The notes beneath the pieces are model-generated. The model was not told the origin of the DNA. It made no database searches and was given only the letters and a program-made list of their open reading frames with translations. From contig NZ_CP101125.1 in assembly GCF_024296925.1 (NCBI RefSeq), positions 808,501 to 872,500 of the forward strand: a stretch of 64,000 bases of DNA, given 5' to 3'. Shown piece after piece: positions 43,334 through 56,290 of this stretch (the first letter of the stretch is position 1; each line of letters starts with the position of its first letter). Source of the stretch: Pseudomonas nunensis. Lineage in GTDB: Bacteria; Pseudomonadota; Gammaproteobacteria; Pseudomonadales; Pseudomonadaceae. The position numbers were made by a program, and so were the translations under genes.

Positions 43334-44032
43334 TTACTCCTCGCGCAGGGTCTGGATCATGTAATTGACGTCCACGTCGGCCGCCAGTTTGTAGTGCTTG
43401 GTCAGCGGGTTGTAGGTCAACCCGATGATGTCCTTGACGGTCAGGCCGGCCATGCGGCTCCAGGCACCCAGCTCGGACGGGCGGATGAATTTCTTGAAGT
43501 CGTGGGTGCCACGGGGCAGCAACTTCATGATGTATTCGGCGCCGATGATGGCGAACAGGTAAGCCTTCGGATTGCGGTTGATCGTCGAGAAGAACACTTG
43601 GCCGCCCGGCTTGACCATCTTGAAGCAGGCACGGATGACCGAAGAGGGATCCGGCACGTGTTCGAGCATTTCCAGGCAGGTGACCACGTCGAACTGCTCA
43701 GGCATTTCTTCGGCGAGGGCTTCGGCGGTGATCTGGCGGTATTCGACGCTCACGCCGGATTCCAGTTGATGCAACTGCGCGACCGCCAGCGGCGCTTCGC
43801 CCATATCGATGCCCATGACTGTGGCGCCGCGCTGGGCCATGGCTTCGCTGAGGATGCCGCCGCCGCAACCGACGTCGAGGACTTTCTTGCCGGCCAGGTT
43901 GACCCGTTCGTCAATCCAGTTGACCCGCAGCGGGTTGATGTCGTGCAGCGGTTTGAACTCGCTTTCGCGGTCCCACCAGCGATGGGCCAGGGCTTCGAAT
44001 TTGGCGATTTCAGCGTAGTCGACGTTGCTCAT
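43334..44032 (-). CDS. ubiG: Ubiquinone biosynthesis O-methyltransferase UbiG
   Basis: 232 residues. It performs both O-methylations in ubiquinone synthesis using SAM. Motif I is [19 protein letters not shown]. Family-specific stretches are [37 protein letters not shown] and [19 protein letters not shown]. Length and pattern match UbiG. It is followed by mupP after four bases and preceded by mtaD with a 58-base gap, so the three probably share a transcript. Confidence 0.96.
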   Translation of the reverse strand: MSNVDYAEIAKFEALAHRWWDRESEFKPLHDINPLRVNWIDERVNLAGKKVLDVGCGGGILSEAMAQRGATVMGIDMGEAPLAVAQLHQLESGVSVEYRQITAEALAEEMPEQFDVVTCLEMLEHVPDPSSVIRACFKMVKPGGQVFFSTINRNPKAYLFAIIGAEYIMKLLPRGTHDFKKFIRPSELGAWSRMAGLTVKDIIGLTYNPLTKHYKLAADVDVNYMIQTLREE

Positions 44033-44090
44033 GGTTTAAGTCCTCTAAAACTTGAAAAATCCTGTTGCCCCGGGCGTGCGCCCGAGGTGC

Positions 44091-45425
44091 TTACGATTCG
44101 GTATGGCCGCTGATGCGCTGGCCCCAGGCCTTGGCCGTGGCGCAGAGTTGTGCTTCATCCAGGCGCGTCAGGCGCTTGTCGTCGAGCAGTTGCTTGCCGG
44201 CGACCCAAACGTGTTTCACACAATCGCGGCCAGTGGCGTAGATCAGTTGCGAAACCGGGTCGTAGATCGGTTGCTGGGCCAGGCCGGACAGGTCGAACGC
44301 GACGATGTCGGCAGCCTTGCCGATTTCCAGCGAGCCGGTTTCGGTCTCGATGCCCAGCGCGCGGGCGCCGTTGAGGGTGGCCATGCGCAAGGCGCGGTGG
44401 GCGTCCAGCGCGGTGGCCGAGCCGGCGACAGCCTTGGCCAGCATTGCGGCGGTGCGGGTTTCTCCGAGCAGGTCGAGGTCATTGTTGCTGGCGGCGCCAT
44501 CGGTTCCGATGGCTACGTTAACCCCGGCCTGCCACAGGCGTTCCACCGGGCAGAAACCGCTGGCCAGTTTCAGGTTCGATTCCGGGCAATGAATCACATT
44601 GGTGTTGCTTTCTACCAGCAAGGCCAGGTCTTCATCGCTGATCTGGGTCATGTGAACCGCCTGGAAGCGCGGCCCAAGCAAGCCCAGGCGGCCGAGGCGG
44701 GCCAGCGGGCGTTCGCCACGTTGTTCGACTGCTTGCTGCACTTCGAAAGCGGTTTCATGGACGTGCATGTGAATCGCTGCGTCCAGCTCCTCGGCGATCA
44801 CCCGGATTTTCTCCAGGTTCTCGTCGCCCACGGTGTAGGGCGCGTGAGGGCCGAAGGTGATTTTGATGCGTTCGTGGTGCTTGAGATCGCCGAACAATTC
44901 CACGCCCTGACGAATGGCGTCATCCGCCGTGGCGGCACCGGGAATCGGGAAATCGAGGATCGGAATTGCGATTTGCGCGCGAATGCCGCTGTTATGCACG
45001 CGTTCGCTGGCAACCTTCGGGAAGAAATACATGTCAGAGAAGCAGGTGATGCCACCTTTCAGCTGTTCGGCAATCGCCAGGTCCGTGCCATCGCGCACAA
45101 ACTCTTCATCGACCCACTTGGCCTCGGCCGGCCAGATGTGGTTTTCCAGCCAGGTCATCAACGGGAGGTCGTCAGCCAGGCCGCGGAACAGCGTCATCGC
45201 CGCGTGGCCGTGGGCGTTGACCAGGCCGGGGCTGAGCAGAACATCCGGGAGCTCGCGGACTTCGGTCGCGTTACACTTCAGCGCTTCGGCACGCGGGCCG
45301 ATAAACACGATGCGACCGTCGCGGATGCCCAGGCCGTGCTCTTTGAGAACCACGCCAGCGGGTTCGACGGGTACCAGCCAGGTCGGCAGCAATAATAAGT
45401 CGAGCGCAACGGCAGGTTTCGGCAT
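44091..45425 (-). CDS. mtaD: 5-methylthioadenosine deaminase (TRZ/ATZ family amidohydrolase)
   Basis: 444 residues of the metal-dependent amidohydrolase superfamily: [20 protein letters not shown] (metal HxH), [36 protein letters not shown] and [16 protein letters not shown] (catalytic Asp). The place beside ubiG corresponds to P. aeruginosa PA3170, described as a methylthioadenosine deaminase that feeds methionine salvage through methylthioinosine. The divergent mtnA next door acts later in the same route, which supports the assignment. Related enzymes deaminate S-adenosylhomocysteine or guanine, so some uncertainty remains. Confidence 0.85.
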   Translation of the reverse strand: MPKPAVALDLLLLPTWLVPVEPAGVVLKEHGLGIRDGRIVFIGPRAEALKCNATEVRELPDVLLSPGLVNAHGHAAMTLFRGLADDLPLMTWLENHIWPAEAKWVDEEFVRDGTDLAIAEQLKGGITCFSDMYFFPKVASERVHNSGIRAQIAIPILDFPIPGAATADDAIRQGVELFGDLKHHERIKITFGPHAPYTVGDENLEKIRVIAEELDAAIHMHVHETAFEVQQAVEQRGERPLARLGRLGLLGPRFQAVHMTQISDEDLALLVESNTNVIHCPESNLKLASGFCPVERLWQAGVNVAIGTDGAASNNDLDLLGETRTAAMLAKAVAGSATALDAHRALRMATLNGARALGIETETGSLEIGKAADIVAFDLSGLAQQPIYDPVSQLIYATGRDCVKHVWVAGKQLLDDKRLTRLDEAQLCATAKAWGQRISGHTES

Positions 45426-45494
45426 CGAAGATCGGTTCCAGTGCTTTTGTAAAGGATGGCGAAGTATACCCGAGCGTCTTCGCGGGGGGATCGC

Positions 45495-45500
45495 TATAAT
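45495..45500 (+). promoter_or_regulatory. Candidate -10 box of mtnA
   Basis: Consensus TATAAT preceded by GC (GCTATAAT), 34 bases before the mtnA ATG. No good -35 is visible at 17 bases. Confidence 0.5.
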
Positions 45501-45533
45501 CGGCGGCTTTTGTTCATGAGTGCGGGGTGAAGG

Positions 45534-46610
45534 ATGCGCGATCGACTATTGGCTGCAGAGAAAGTTAAGGCCATCGATTGGCGTGATGGTGCCCTGTACC
45601 TGCTGGATCAGCGTATTTTGCCATTCGAGGAAACCTGGATCGCCTATACCAGCGCTGCTGGCGTGGCCGAGGCCATTCGCTCGATGGTGGTGCGCGGTGC
45701 GCCGGCGATCGGCATCAGTGCAGCCTATGCCATGGTGCTGTCAGCCCGCGCCCGGATTGCCGAAGGCGATGACTGGCAGGCATCGTGGGAAGAGGATTAC
45801 GCGTTGTTGGCGGATTCCCGTCCAACGGCGGTCAATCTGTTCTGGGCCCTGAGCCGCATGCGTGACCGCCTGGACCGTCTCAAGGGCGATGCCGATCCTC
45901 TGGCAGCGCTGGAGGCCGAGGCCATCGCGATCCACGAAAGTGACCGCGAAGCCAACCTGACCATGGCCCAACTGGGTGTGGACCTGATCCGCAAGCATCA
46001 GGGCAATGCCCAGGCGATCCTGACCCATTGCAACACCGGCGCCCTCGCTACCGGTGGTTTCGGCACGGCGCTGGGGGTGATTCGCGGCGCCTTTATTGAA
46101 GGCATGGTCGAGCGTGTCTACGCCGACGAAACCCGTCCCTGGCTGCAGGGTTCGCGGTTGACCGCGTGGGAGCTGGCCAATGAAGGCATTCCCGTCACCC
46201 TCAACGCCGACTCCGCCGCCGCCCACATCATGAAAACCAAAGGCATTACCTGGGTGATCGTCGGCGCTGACCGGATCACCGCCAATGGCGACGTGGCGAA
46301 CAAGATCGGCACTTATCAATTGGCCGTGAGCGCCATGCACCATGGCGTACGCTTTATGGTGGTAGCGCCGAGTTCGACCATCGACATGAATTTGGCCAGT
46401 GGCGACGACATTCCGATCGAAGAGCGCGACGGCAGCGAGTTGCTGGAAGTCGGCGGCAAGCGGGTCGGGGCGGATGTCGATGCCTTCAACCCGGTATTCG
46501 ACGTGACACCGGCGGACCTGATCGATGCGATCGTCACCGAGAAGGGCATCGTCGAGCGTCCGGATACCGCGAAAATGGCGCAGTTGATGTGCCGCAAGCG
46601 TCTGCATTGA
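45534..46610 (+). CDS. mtnA: S-methyl-5-thioribose-1-phosphate isomerase
   Basis: 358 residues. It converts methylthioribose-1-phosphate to methylthioribulose-1-phosphate in methionine salvage. Conserved MtnA elements: [39 protein letters not shown] (catalytic Cys region), [20 protein letters not shown] and [20 protein letters not shown] (catalytic Asp). It is related to eIF2B but has the MtnA-specific residues. GTGAAGGATG precedes the ATG. It is divergent from mtaD, which acts upstream in the same pathway. Confidence 0.96.
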   Translation: MRDRLLAAEKVKAIDWRDGALYLLDQRILPFEETWIAYTSAAGVAEAIRSMVVRGAPAIGISAAYAMVLSARARIAEGDDWQASWEEDYALLADSRPTAVNLFWALSRMRDRLDRLKGDADPLAALEAEAIAIHESDREANLTMAQLGVDLIRKHQGNAQAILTHCNTGALATGGFGTALGVIRGAFIEGMVERVYADETRPWLQGSRLTAWELANEGIPVTLNADSAAAHIMKTKGITWVIVGADRITANGDVANKIGTYQLAVSAMHHGVRFMVVAPSSTIDMNLASGDDIPIEERDGSELLEVGGKRVGADVDAFNPVFDVTPADLIDAIVTEKGIVERPDTAKMAQLMCRKRLH

Positions 46611-47034
46611 CGGTATTTTTTGTCAGATAAATTGCCTTCGCGGGCAAGCCTCGCTCCTACAGGTTCCACATTTCTGTAGGAGCGAGGCTTGCCCGCGAAG
46701 AACGATGACGCGGTCTACCTCTCCTGCTACCCCATATTTTGCTTATGAATAGGGGGTTGTGGCGGCTCTAAGCCCCTCTCGTCCCCTTTAAGCCTGTCAC
46801 CGGTCAACTAACTATGCTCCATGCGCATCTGGGGGATAGGTGCGTGGCGGCTCTTGTGATAACATCCGGCGTTTTCCGAGGCAGTCCCACGGGGTTGTCT
46901 TTACTGCGCAGATCCATGGCATAACTCGTTGATTTGTCGTAAGTCGGTGCATGGCAATCAGTCGGCATCGGCGAGCTTCGTTCGTCCCATATGGATGTGA
47001 CGAAGTTTCACCAGAAAAAGGAATCAGGCTTCTC
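46611..47034. other. Leader and intergenic region before gyrA
   Basis: 424 bases. It starts with a type C REPIN (46634-46700) whose right flank AACGATGACGCGGTCTAC inverts the shared REPIN flank. The remaining ~320 bases contain the gyrA promoter and leader. A TGTGATAACAT sequence (46855-46865) is a possible extended -10. AAAAAGGA lies a little farther than usual from the gyrA ATG. No gene is supported. Confidence 0.6.
46634..46700. repeat. REPIN (type C)
   Basis: GCCTTCGCGGGCAAGCCTCG and its mirror around a ~14-base spacer. Confidence 0.92.
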
Positions 47035-49698
<2,664 letters not shown>

Positions 49699-49704
49699 GC
49701 GGAC

Positions 49705-49742
49705 AAGCAGGGGGCGGATGAAGATTCGCCCCTTCTTGTTTC
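49705..49742 (+). terminator. Probable terminator after gyrA
   Basis: AAGCAGGGGGCGGAT pairs imperfectly with ATTCGCCCCTTCTT around GAAG and is followed by a T-rich stretch. It would partly separate gyrA from serC. Confidence 0.65.
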
Positions 49743-49754
49743 TCCTGTTTGAAT

Positions 49755-49887
49755 GTAGGACTTGTAGGACATGTAGGAGCTGTCGAGTGAAACGAGGCTG
49801 CGATCTTTTGATCTTGCTTCGCAGATGCAGGGAAAAGATCGCAGCCTCGTTTCACTCGACAGCTCCTACGGCTCCTACGACCCCTAC
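49755..49887. repeat. REP-type inverted repeat (type A) with 9-bp tandem ends on both sides
   Basis: The core hairpin at 49773-49869 has arms GTAGGAGCTGTCGAGTGAAA onward. Left of it lie GTAGGACTT and GTAGGACAT. Right of it lie GGCTCCTAC and GACCCCTAC, the mirror-image 9-bp units. Confidence 0.88.
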
Positions 49888-49945
49888 AGGATTTTGAATT
49901 TTCAGATTTACTGCGTGATACCACCAAATCAGAGCGAGATTGGAT

Positions 49946-51031
49946 GTGAGCAAGAGAGCCTATAACTTCTGTGCCGGTCCTGCGGCGCTGCCTGAAGCTG
50001 TCCTGAAGCGCGCTCAGGGTGAACTCCTCGATTGGCACGGCAAGGGCCTGTCGGTCATGGAAATGAGCCATCGCAGCGATGAGTTCGTGTCCATTGCTAC
50101 CAAGGCCGAGCAGGATCTGCGTGATCTGCTGAATATCCCTTCGAACTATAAAGTGCTGTTCCTGCAAGGCGGCGCCAGCCAGCAATTTGCCCAGATTCCG
50201 CTGAACCTGCTGCCTGAAGGTGGCTCGGCCGACTACATCGACACCGGTATCTGGTCGCAGAAAGCCATCGAAGAAGCTTCGCGCTACGGCCACGTCAACG
50301 TTGCCGCGACTGCCAAGCCTTACGACTATTTCGCTATTCCCGGCCAGAACGAATGGAACCTGTCGAAAGACGCGGCCTACGTTCACTACGCGCCGAACGA
50401 AACCATTGGCGGCCTGGAATTCAACTGGATCCCGGAAACCGGCGACATTCCGCTGGTGGCGGACATGTCCTCGGACATTCTCTCGCGTCCGGTGGATATC
50501 TCGCGTTTCGGCATGATCTACGCCGGCGCCCAGAAAAACATCGGCCCGAGCGGCATCCTGGTCAACATCGTTCGCGAAGACCTGCTCGGTCACGCCCGTT
50601 CGCTGTGCCCGACCATGCTCAACTACAAGGTCGCGGCCGATAACGGCTCGATGTACAACACCCCGCCGACCCTGGCCTGGTACTTGTCGGGTCTGGTATT
50701 CGAGTGGCTGAAAGAGCAGGGTGGTGTTGAAGCCATCGGCAAGCTCAATGAAGTCAAACAGCGCACGCTGTACGATTTCATCGACGCCAGCGGCCTCTAC
50801 AGCAACCCGATCAACAAGTCGGATCGCTCGTGGATGAACGTGCCGTTCCGCCTGGCTGACGATCGTCTGGACAAGCCATTCCTGGCCGGCGCCGACGAAC
50901 GCGGACTGCTGAACCTCAAGGGTCACCGTTCCGTGGGTGGCATGCGCGCCTCCATCTATAACGCCGTCGACATCGTTGCGGTCAACGCACTGATTTCGTA
51001 CATGGCAGAGTTCGAGAAGGAACACGGCTAA
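49946..51031 (+). CDS. serC: Phosphoserine aminotransferase
   Basis: 361 residues from the GTG at 49946 (MSKRAYNFCAGPAALPEAVL), the start that aligns with the usual SerC N-terminus. A TTG two codons earlier is possible. SerC makes phosphoserine and also acts in pyridoxal phosphate synthesis. The PLP lysine is in IYAGAQKNIGPSGILV. Other family elements are MEMSHRSDEF, LFLQGGASQQFAQIPLNLL and NVPFRLADDRLDKPFLAGA. The stop TAA shares a base with the pheA start, so the two are coupled. Confidence 0.96.
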   Translation: MSKRAYNFCAGPAALPEAVLKRAQGELLDWHGKGLSVMEMSHRSDEFVSIATKAEQDLRDLLNIPSNYKVLFLQGGASQQFAQIPLNLLPEGGSADYIDTGIWSQKAIEEASRYGHVNVAATAKPYDYFAIPGQNEWNLSKDAAYVHYAPNETIGGLEFNWIPETGDIPLVADMSSDILSRPVDISRFGMIYAGAQKNIGPSGILVNIVREDLLGHARSLCPTMLNYKVAADNGSMYNTPPTLAWYLSGLVFEWLKEQGGVEAIGKLNEVKQRTLYDFIDASGLYSNPINKSDRSWMNVPFRLADDRLDKPFLAGADERGLLNLKGHRSVGGMRASIYNAVDIVAVNALISYMAEFEKEHG

Positions 51032-52125
51032 TGTCTGAGCAAGAACTCAAGGCACTGCGCGTTCGCATTGATGCCCTGGACACCAAAGTCCTGGAGCTGA
51101 TCAGCGAGCGTGCACGCTGCGCCCAGGAAGTTGCGCGAGTAAAGATGGCCTCGCTGGCCGAAGGCGAAGTGCCGGTGTTCTATCGTCCTGAGCGTGAAGC
51201 CCAGGTGCTCAAGCGCGTGATGGAGCGTAACCAGGGGCCTCTGGGCAACGAAGAGATGGCGCGGTTGTTCCGCGAAATCATGTCCTCGTGCCTGGCGCTC
51301 GAGCAGCCGCTGAAAGTGGCTTACCTCGGCCCTGAAGGTACATTTACTCAAGCCGCGGCCATGAAGCATTTCGGCCACGCAGTGATCAGCAAGCCAATGG
51401 CGGCGATCGACGAAGTATTCCGTGAAGTGGCGGCCGGTGCGGTGAATTTTGGCGTGGTCCCGGTGGAAAACTCCACCGAAGGCGCGGTCAACCACACCCT
51501 CGACAGCTTTCTGGAGCACGACATGGTGATCTGTGGCGAAGTCGAGCTGCGGATCCACCATCACCTGTTGGTCGGTGAAAACACCAAGACCGACAGCATC
51601 AGCCGCATCTATTCCCACGCCCAGTCCCTGGCCCAGTGCCGCAAGTGGCTGGACGCCCATTATCCGAATGTCGAGCGCGTGGCGGTGTCCAGCAACGCCG
51701 AAGCGGCCAAGCGGGTCAAGGGTGAGTGGAACTCGGCGGCGATTGCCGGCGACATGGCTGCGGGCCTGTACGGGTTGACCCGTCTGGCGGAGAAAATCGA
51801 GGATCGCCCGGACAACTCCACGCGATTCCTGATGATCGGTAGCCAGGAAGTGCCGCCGACCGGCGACGACAAGACGTCGATCATCGTCTCCATGAGCAAC
51901 AAGCCCGGCGCCCTGCATGAGCTGCTGGTGCCGTTCCACGACAACGGCATCGATCTGACGCGGATCGAGACTCGTCCGTCGCGCAGCGGTAAATGGACCT
52001 ACGTGTTCTTCATCGACTTCGTCGGCCATCACCGTGATCCATTGATCAAAGGTGTGCTGGAAAAGATCAGTCAGGAAGCAGTAGCACTCAAAGTGCTGGG
52101 TTCCTACCCGAAAGCAGTTCTCTAA
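51031..52125 (+). CDS. pheA: Bifunctional chorismate mutase / prephenate dehydratase
   Basis: 364 residues; it carries out two steps of phenylalanine synthesis. Residues 1-~90 are an AroQ-type chorismate mutase (LRVRIDALDTKVLELISERA). Residues ~95-275 are prephenate dehydratase (VAYLGPEGTFTQAAAMKHFG, VVPVENSTEGAVNHTLDSF, and the catalytic NSTRFLMIG). Residues ~285-360 are an ACT domain with GALHELL and IETRPSRSGKWTY, the feedback site for phenylalanine. It starts on the last base of the serC stop; hisC follows after ten bases. Confidence 0.97.
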   Translation: MSEQELKALRVRIDALDTKVLELISERARCAQEVARVKMASLAEGEVPVFYRPEREAQVLKRVMERNQGPLGNEEMARLFREIMSSCLALEQPLKVAYLGPEGTFTQAAAMKHFGHAVISKPMAAIDEVFREVAAGAVNFGVVPVENSTEGAVNHTLDSFLEHDMVICGEVELRIHHHLLVGENTKTDSISRIYSHAQSLAQCRKWLDAHYPNVERVAVSSNAEAAKRVKGEWNSAAIAGDMAAGLYGLTRLAEKIEDRPDNSTRFLMIGSQEVPPTGDDKTSIIVSMSNKPGALHELLVPFHDNGIDLTRIETRPSRSGKWTYVFFIDFVGHHRDPLIKGVLEKISQEAVALKVLGSYPKAVL

Positions 52126-52135
52126 GGGGTAGCAA

Positions 52136-53248
52136 ATGAGTGGTGACTTCCTCGCTCTGGCACAGCCGGGCGTGCAACAACTTTCGCCGTACGTTCCAGG
52201 CAAGCCTGTGGACGAACTGGCGCGCGAGCTGGACATCGATCCGGCCAAAATAGTCAAACTGGCCAGCAATGAAAACCCGCTGGGTGCCAGTCCAAAGGCA
52301 TTGGCCGCGATTCGCGAAGAATTGGCCGAGCTGACCCGTTATCCCGATGGCAATGGTTTTGCGCTCAAGACCTTGCTGGCTGAGCAGTGCCGCGTCGAGC
52401 TTAACCAAGTGACGCTGGGCAACGGTTCCAATGACATTCTGGAGCTGGTTGCCCGCGCGTATCTGGCGCCGGGCCTGAATGCGGTGTTCAGCGAGCACGC
52501 GTTCGCGGTCTATCCGATCGTGACTCAGGCCGTAGGTGCTGAAGCGCGGGTTATTCCTGCCAAAGACTGGGGCCATGACCTGCCGGCAATGCTGGCGGCA
52601 ATCGATGCCGACACCCGCGTTGTGTTCATCGCCAACCCGAATAACCCGACCGGGACCTGGTTCGGCGCCGAAGCGCTGGACGAATTCCTGCAGGACGTGC
52701 CGGCCCATGTGTTGGTAGTGCTGGATGAGGCCTACATTGAATACGCCGAAGGCAGCGACTTGCCGGATGGCCTGGATTTCCTCGCCGCTTATCCGAACCT
52801 GCTGGTTTCGCGCACGTTCTCCAAGGCCTATGGCCTGGCGGCATTGCGGGTCGGTTATGGCTTATCCACCGCCGTGGTCGCCGATGTGCTGAACCGCGTA
52901 CGTCAGCCATTCAACGTCAACAGCCTGGCCCTCGCCGCTGCGTGCGCTGCGTTGCAGGATGCCGAATACCTGGCTGAAAGCCGTCGCCTGAACGAAGCCG
53001 GCATGCTGCAACTGCAAGCGGGTTTTCGTGAGTTGGGGCTGAGTTGGATTCCGTCCAAGGGCAACTTTATCTGCGTCGATCTGGGGCAGGTCGCTGCGCC
53101 GGTCTTCCAGGGTTTGCTGCGTGAAGGCGTGATCGTGCGTCCGGTGGCCAATTACGGCATGCCGAACCACTTGCGCATCACCATCGGTCTGTCGGCTGAA
53201 AACAGTCGCTTCCTTGAGGCGCTGACCAAGGTTCTGGCTCGTGGTTGA
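52136..53248 (+). CDS. hisC: Histidinol-phosphate / aromatic aminotransferase
   Basis: 370-residue fold-type I aminotransferase. The pattern is that of HisC: KLASNENPLGASPKALAAIR, FIANPNNPTGTWFGAEALDE, VVLDEAYIEYAEGSD and the PLP-lysine segment SRTFSKAYGLAALRVGYGL. Because it lies between pheA and tyrA, this copy (the hisHb/hisC2 gene of the pseudomonad supraoperon) probably transaminates aromatic keto acids as well as imidazole acetol phosphate. It overlaps the next frame by eight bases. Confidence 0.94.
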   Translation: MSGDFLALAQPGVQQLSPYVPGKPVDELARELDIDPAKIVKLASNENPLGASPKALAAIREELAELTRYPDGNGFALKTLLAEQCRVELNQVTLGNGSNDILELVARAYLAPGLNAVFSEHAFAVYPIVTQAVGAEARVIPAKDWGHDLPAMLAAIDADTRVVFIANPNNPTGTWFGAEALDEFLQDVPAHVLVVLDEAYIEYAEGSDLPDGLDFLAAYPNLLVSRTFSKAYGLAALRVGYGLSTAVVADVLNRVRQPFNVNSLALAAACAALQDAEYLAESRRLNEAGMLQLQAGFRELGLSWIPSKGNFICVDLGQVAAPVFQGLLREGVIVRPVANYGMPNHLRITIGLSAENSRFLEALTKVLARG

Positions 53249-55484
53249 TGTCACTGCACTGCAATCTGCTGAACCTATGATCGGGCGCCTGGTGGTGGTC
53301 GGTCTGGGGTTGATCGGTGGTTCGTTTGCCAAGGGTTTGCGCGAAAGTGGCTTGTGCCGCGAAGTGGTCGGGGTCGATCTCGATCCGCAATCGCGCAAAC
53401 TGGCGGTAGAACTGGGCGTGGTGGATCGCTGCGAAGACGACTTGGCCGCTGCATGCCAGGGCGCTGACGTGATTCAGCTGGCCGTACCGATCCTGGCCAT
53501 GGAAAAAATGCTCGCGCGTTTGGCCGGAATGGATCTGGGTCAGGCGATCCTGACCGATGTTGGCAGCGCCAAAGGCAATGTGGTGCGTGCGGCCACCGAA
53601 GCCTTCGGCGGCATGCCGGCGCGCTTCGTGCCGGGGCATCCGATTGCCGGTTCCGAGCAGAGCGGGGTGGAAGCCTCGAATGCCGAGCTGTTCCGTCGCC
53701 ATAAAGTGATTTTGACGCCGCTGGATCAAACCGATCCGGCAGCGCTGGCCGTGGTCGACCGTTTATGGCGTGCATTGGGCGCCGATGTCGAGCACATGCA
53801 GGTCGAGCGCCATGATGAAGTGTTGGCGGCAACCAGCCATTTGCCGCACTTGCTGGCGTTCGGTTTGGTCGACTCGTTGGCCAAGCGCAATGAAAATCTT
53901 GAGATCTTCCGTTACGCTGCGGGCGGTTTTCGCGATTTCACAAGAATCGCGGGTAGCGACCCGGTCATGTGGCACGACATCTTCCTCGCTAACCGCGAAG
54001 CTGTCCTGCGCACACTCGATACATTTCGCAGCGACCTCGACGCCTTGCGCGACGCGGTCGATGCAGGGGATGGGCACCAATTGTTGGGCGTATTCACTCG
54101 CGCCCGGGTTGCCCGCGAACATTTCAGTAAAATCCTGGCCCGCCGGGCTTATGTGGACGCTATGAACTCCAACGACCTGATTTTCCTGGCACAACCTGGT
54201 GGCCGCCTGACTGGGCGGATTCGTGTACCGGGCGACAAATCTATTTCCCACCGTTCGATCATGCTCGGCTCCCTGGCTGAAGGCACCACTGAAGTGGAAG
54301 GTTTCCTCGAGGGCGAAGATGCCCTGGCGACCTTGCAAGCCTTCCGCGACATGGGCGTCGTGATCGAAGGTCCGCACCACGGTCGCGTGACCATCCACGG
54401 TGTCGGCCTACATGGCCTGAAGCCTGCGCCAGGTCCGATCTATCTGGGCAACTCCGGCACGTCGATGCGTCTGCTGTCCGGCCTGTTGGCGGCACAGAAC
54501 TTCGACAGCACCCTGACCGGTGATGCCTCGCTGTCCAAGCGTCCAATGAATCGCGTGGCCAATCCGCTGCGTGAAATGGGTGCCGTGATCGAGACTGCTG
54601 CAGAAGGTCGTCCACCGATGACCATTCGTGGCGGTAACAAGCTCAAAGGCCTGACCTACACCATGCCGATGGCCAGTGCCCAGGTTAAGTCCTGCCTGCT
54701 GCTGGCGGGTCTGTACGCTGAAGGCAAGACCACCGTCACCGAGCCAGCGCCCACCCGTGATCACACCGAGCGCATGCTGCGCGGCTTTGGCTACCCGGTC
54801 AGCGTCAACGGTGCAACGGCGTCGGTCGAGTCCGGCCATAAGCTGACCGCCACCCACATTGAAGTACCGGGAGATATTTCGTCGTCGGCGTTCTTCCTGG
54901 TGGCTGCGTCGATTGCCGAAGGTTCGGAGCTGGTGCTTGAGCACGTCGGTATCAACCCGACCCGTACCGGCGTGATCGACATCCTGCGCCTGATGGGCGC
55001 CGACATCACGCTGGAAAACCAGCGTGAAGTGGGTGGTGAACCTGTCGCTGACCTGCGCGTACGGGCAGCTAAACTCAAAGGTATCGAGATTCCCGAGGCG
55101 CTGGTTCCGCTGGCCATCGACGAGTTCCCGGTGCTGTTCGTGGCAGCGGCCTGTGCCGAAGGGCGCACCGTCTTGCGCGGCGCTGAAGAGCTGCGAGTCA
55201 AGGAGTCAGACCGGATCCAGGTCATGGCCGATGGCTTGCTGGCGCTGGGCGTCAAGTGCGAGCCGACCCCGGACGGCATCATCATCGACGGCGGCCTGAT
55301 CGGCGGCGGCGAAGTGCACGGTCACGGCGATCACCGGATTGCCATGGCCTTCAGCGTGGCTTCACTGCGCGCCACGGCACCGATCCGCATCCACGATTGT
55401 GCCAACGTCGCGACCTCGTTCCCGAATTTCCTGGCGCTGTGCGCACAGGTCGGTATCCGTGTTGCACAAGAGGCTCAGTCGTGA
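53241..55484 (+). CDS. Fused prephenate dehydrogenase / 5-enolpyruvylshikimate-3-phosphate synthase (TyrA-AroA)
   Basis: 747 residues. Residues ~15-300 are an NAD(P)-dependent prephenate or arogenate dehydrogenase ([40 protein letters not shown]). From about residue 308 ([20 protein letters not shown]) begins a complete EPSP synthase of ~440 residues ([58 protein letters not shown]), the glyphosate-target enzyme. This fusion is characteristic of pseudomonads. I used GTG 53241, which overlaps hisC; ATG 53277 is the alternative. It overlaps cmk by four bases. Confidence 0.95.
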   Translation: MVDVTALQSAEPMIGRLVVVGLGLIGGSFAKGLRESGLCREVVGVDLDPQSRKLAVELGVVDRCEDDLAAACQGADVIQLAVPILAMEKMLARLAGMDLGQAILTDVGSAKGNVVRAATEAFGGMPARFVPGHPIAGSEQSGVEASNAELFRRHKVILTPLDQTDPAALAVVDRLWRALGADVEHMQVERHDEVLAATSHLPHLLAFGLVDSLAKRNENLEIFRYAAGGFRDFTRIAGSDPVMWHDIFLANREAVLRTLDTFRSDLDALRDAVDAGDGHQLLGVFTRARVAREHFSKILARRAYVDAMNSNDLIFLAQPGGRLTGRIRVPGDKSISHRSIMLGSLAEGTTEVEGFLEGEDALATLQAFRDMGVVIEGPHHGRVTIHGVGLHGLKPAPGPIYLGNSGTSMRLLSGLLAAQNFDSTLTGDASLSKRPMNRVANPLREMGAVIETAAEGRPPMTIRGGNKLKGLTYTMPMASAQVKSCLLLAGLYAEGKTTVTEPAPTRDHTERMLRGFGYPVSVNGATASVESGHKLTATHIEVPGDISSSAFFLVAASIAEGSELVLEHVGINPTRTGVIDILRLMGADITLENQREVGGEPVADLRVRAAKLKGIEIPEALVPLAIDEFPVLFVAAACAEGRTVLRGAEELRVKESDRIQVMADGLLALGVKCEPTPDGIIIDGGLIGGGEVHGHGDHRIAMAFSVASLRATAPIRIHDCANVATSFPNFLALCAQVGIRVAQEAQS

Positions 55485-56170
55485 TTATCAAGCCACCGGT
55501 CATCACCATCGACGGACCTAGCGGTTCGGGCAAGGGCACTATTGCCGGGATTCTGGCCAAGCGTCTGGGGTGGTGCCTGCTGGATTCCGGTGCGCTGTAT
55601 CGACTGTTGGCGTTCGCTGCACGCAATCATGGCGTCGATCTGACCAATGAAGAGTCGCTGAAACTGCTGGCCGCTCATCTGGACGTGCAGTTCGTCGGCG
55701 CGACCGAAGGTCATCCGCAGCGGATCATCCTTGAAGGTGACGATGTCACCGATGACCTGCGCAATGAGCAGGTCGGTGCCTGGGCTTCCCAGGTCGCTGC
55801 GCTGCCGGCGGTGCGCGATGCGCTGCTGCAACGCCAGCGGGCGTTCCAGGAACCGCCGGGCCTGGTGGCCGATGGCCGCGACATGGGCACGGTGGTATTT
55901 CCCGACGCGCCGCTGAAGATATTCCTCACTGCCAGTGCCGAGGAGCGTGCGCGCCGTCGATACTTGCAGTTGAAGGGCAAAGTCGATGGTGTTAGTCTGT
56001 CGAGTCTGCTAGATGAGATACGTGTCCGCGACGAGCGTGACACCCAGCGAGCGGTAGCCCCGCTCAAACCGGCGGCTGACGCCATACAGCTGGATTCCAC
56101 GGAATTATCCATCGATCAGGTGCTGGAACGCATCATGAGCGAGATCGCCATTCGCGATATCGCCGGGTGA
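55481..56170 (+). CDS. cmk: Cytidylate kinase
   Basis: 229 residues. It phosphorylates CMP and dCMP. It has Walker [21 protein letters not shown], the CMP-binding [15 protein letters not shown], and [20 protein letters not shown] with the LID segment [20 protein letters not shown]. The GTG at 55481 overlaps the TyrA-AroA stop (GTGA) and is the only start consistent with the domain; a longer in-frame extension to 55256 is not protein-like. rpsA follows after 120 bases. Confidence 0.96.
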   Translation: MIIKPPVITIDGPSGSGKGTIAGILAKRLGWCLLDSGALYRLLAFAARNHGVDLTNEESLKLLAAHLDVQFVGATEGHPQRIILEGDDVTDDLRNEQVGAWASQVAALPAVRDALLQRQRAFQEPPGLVADGRDMGTVVFPDAPLKIFLTASAEERARRRYLQLKGKVDGVSLSSLLDEIRVRDERDTQRAVAPLKPAADAIQLDSTELSIDQVLERIMSEIAIRDIAG

Positions 56171-56290
56171 CCAAGAAGCTGCGCAGGGGACCAGTCATAG
56201 TCTTGCGCTGCTTCTTTAAATGAACGTAACCCACGTCGTCTGGGATGTGGAGATGGGCGTATCCTTCGCCCTTATTCAACAGGAATTAAA

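Noticed and set aside
46951..47034. An extended gyrA start at 46951
   Set aside because: The added 28 residues match no GyrA, and the standard start MGELAKEI is at 47035.
55256..55480. An extended cmk start at 55256 inside the TyrA-AroA gene
   Set aside because: The extension is an out-of-frame reading of AroA. The GTG at 55481 overlaps the stop in the usual coupled manner.
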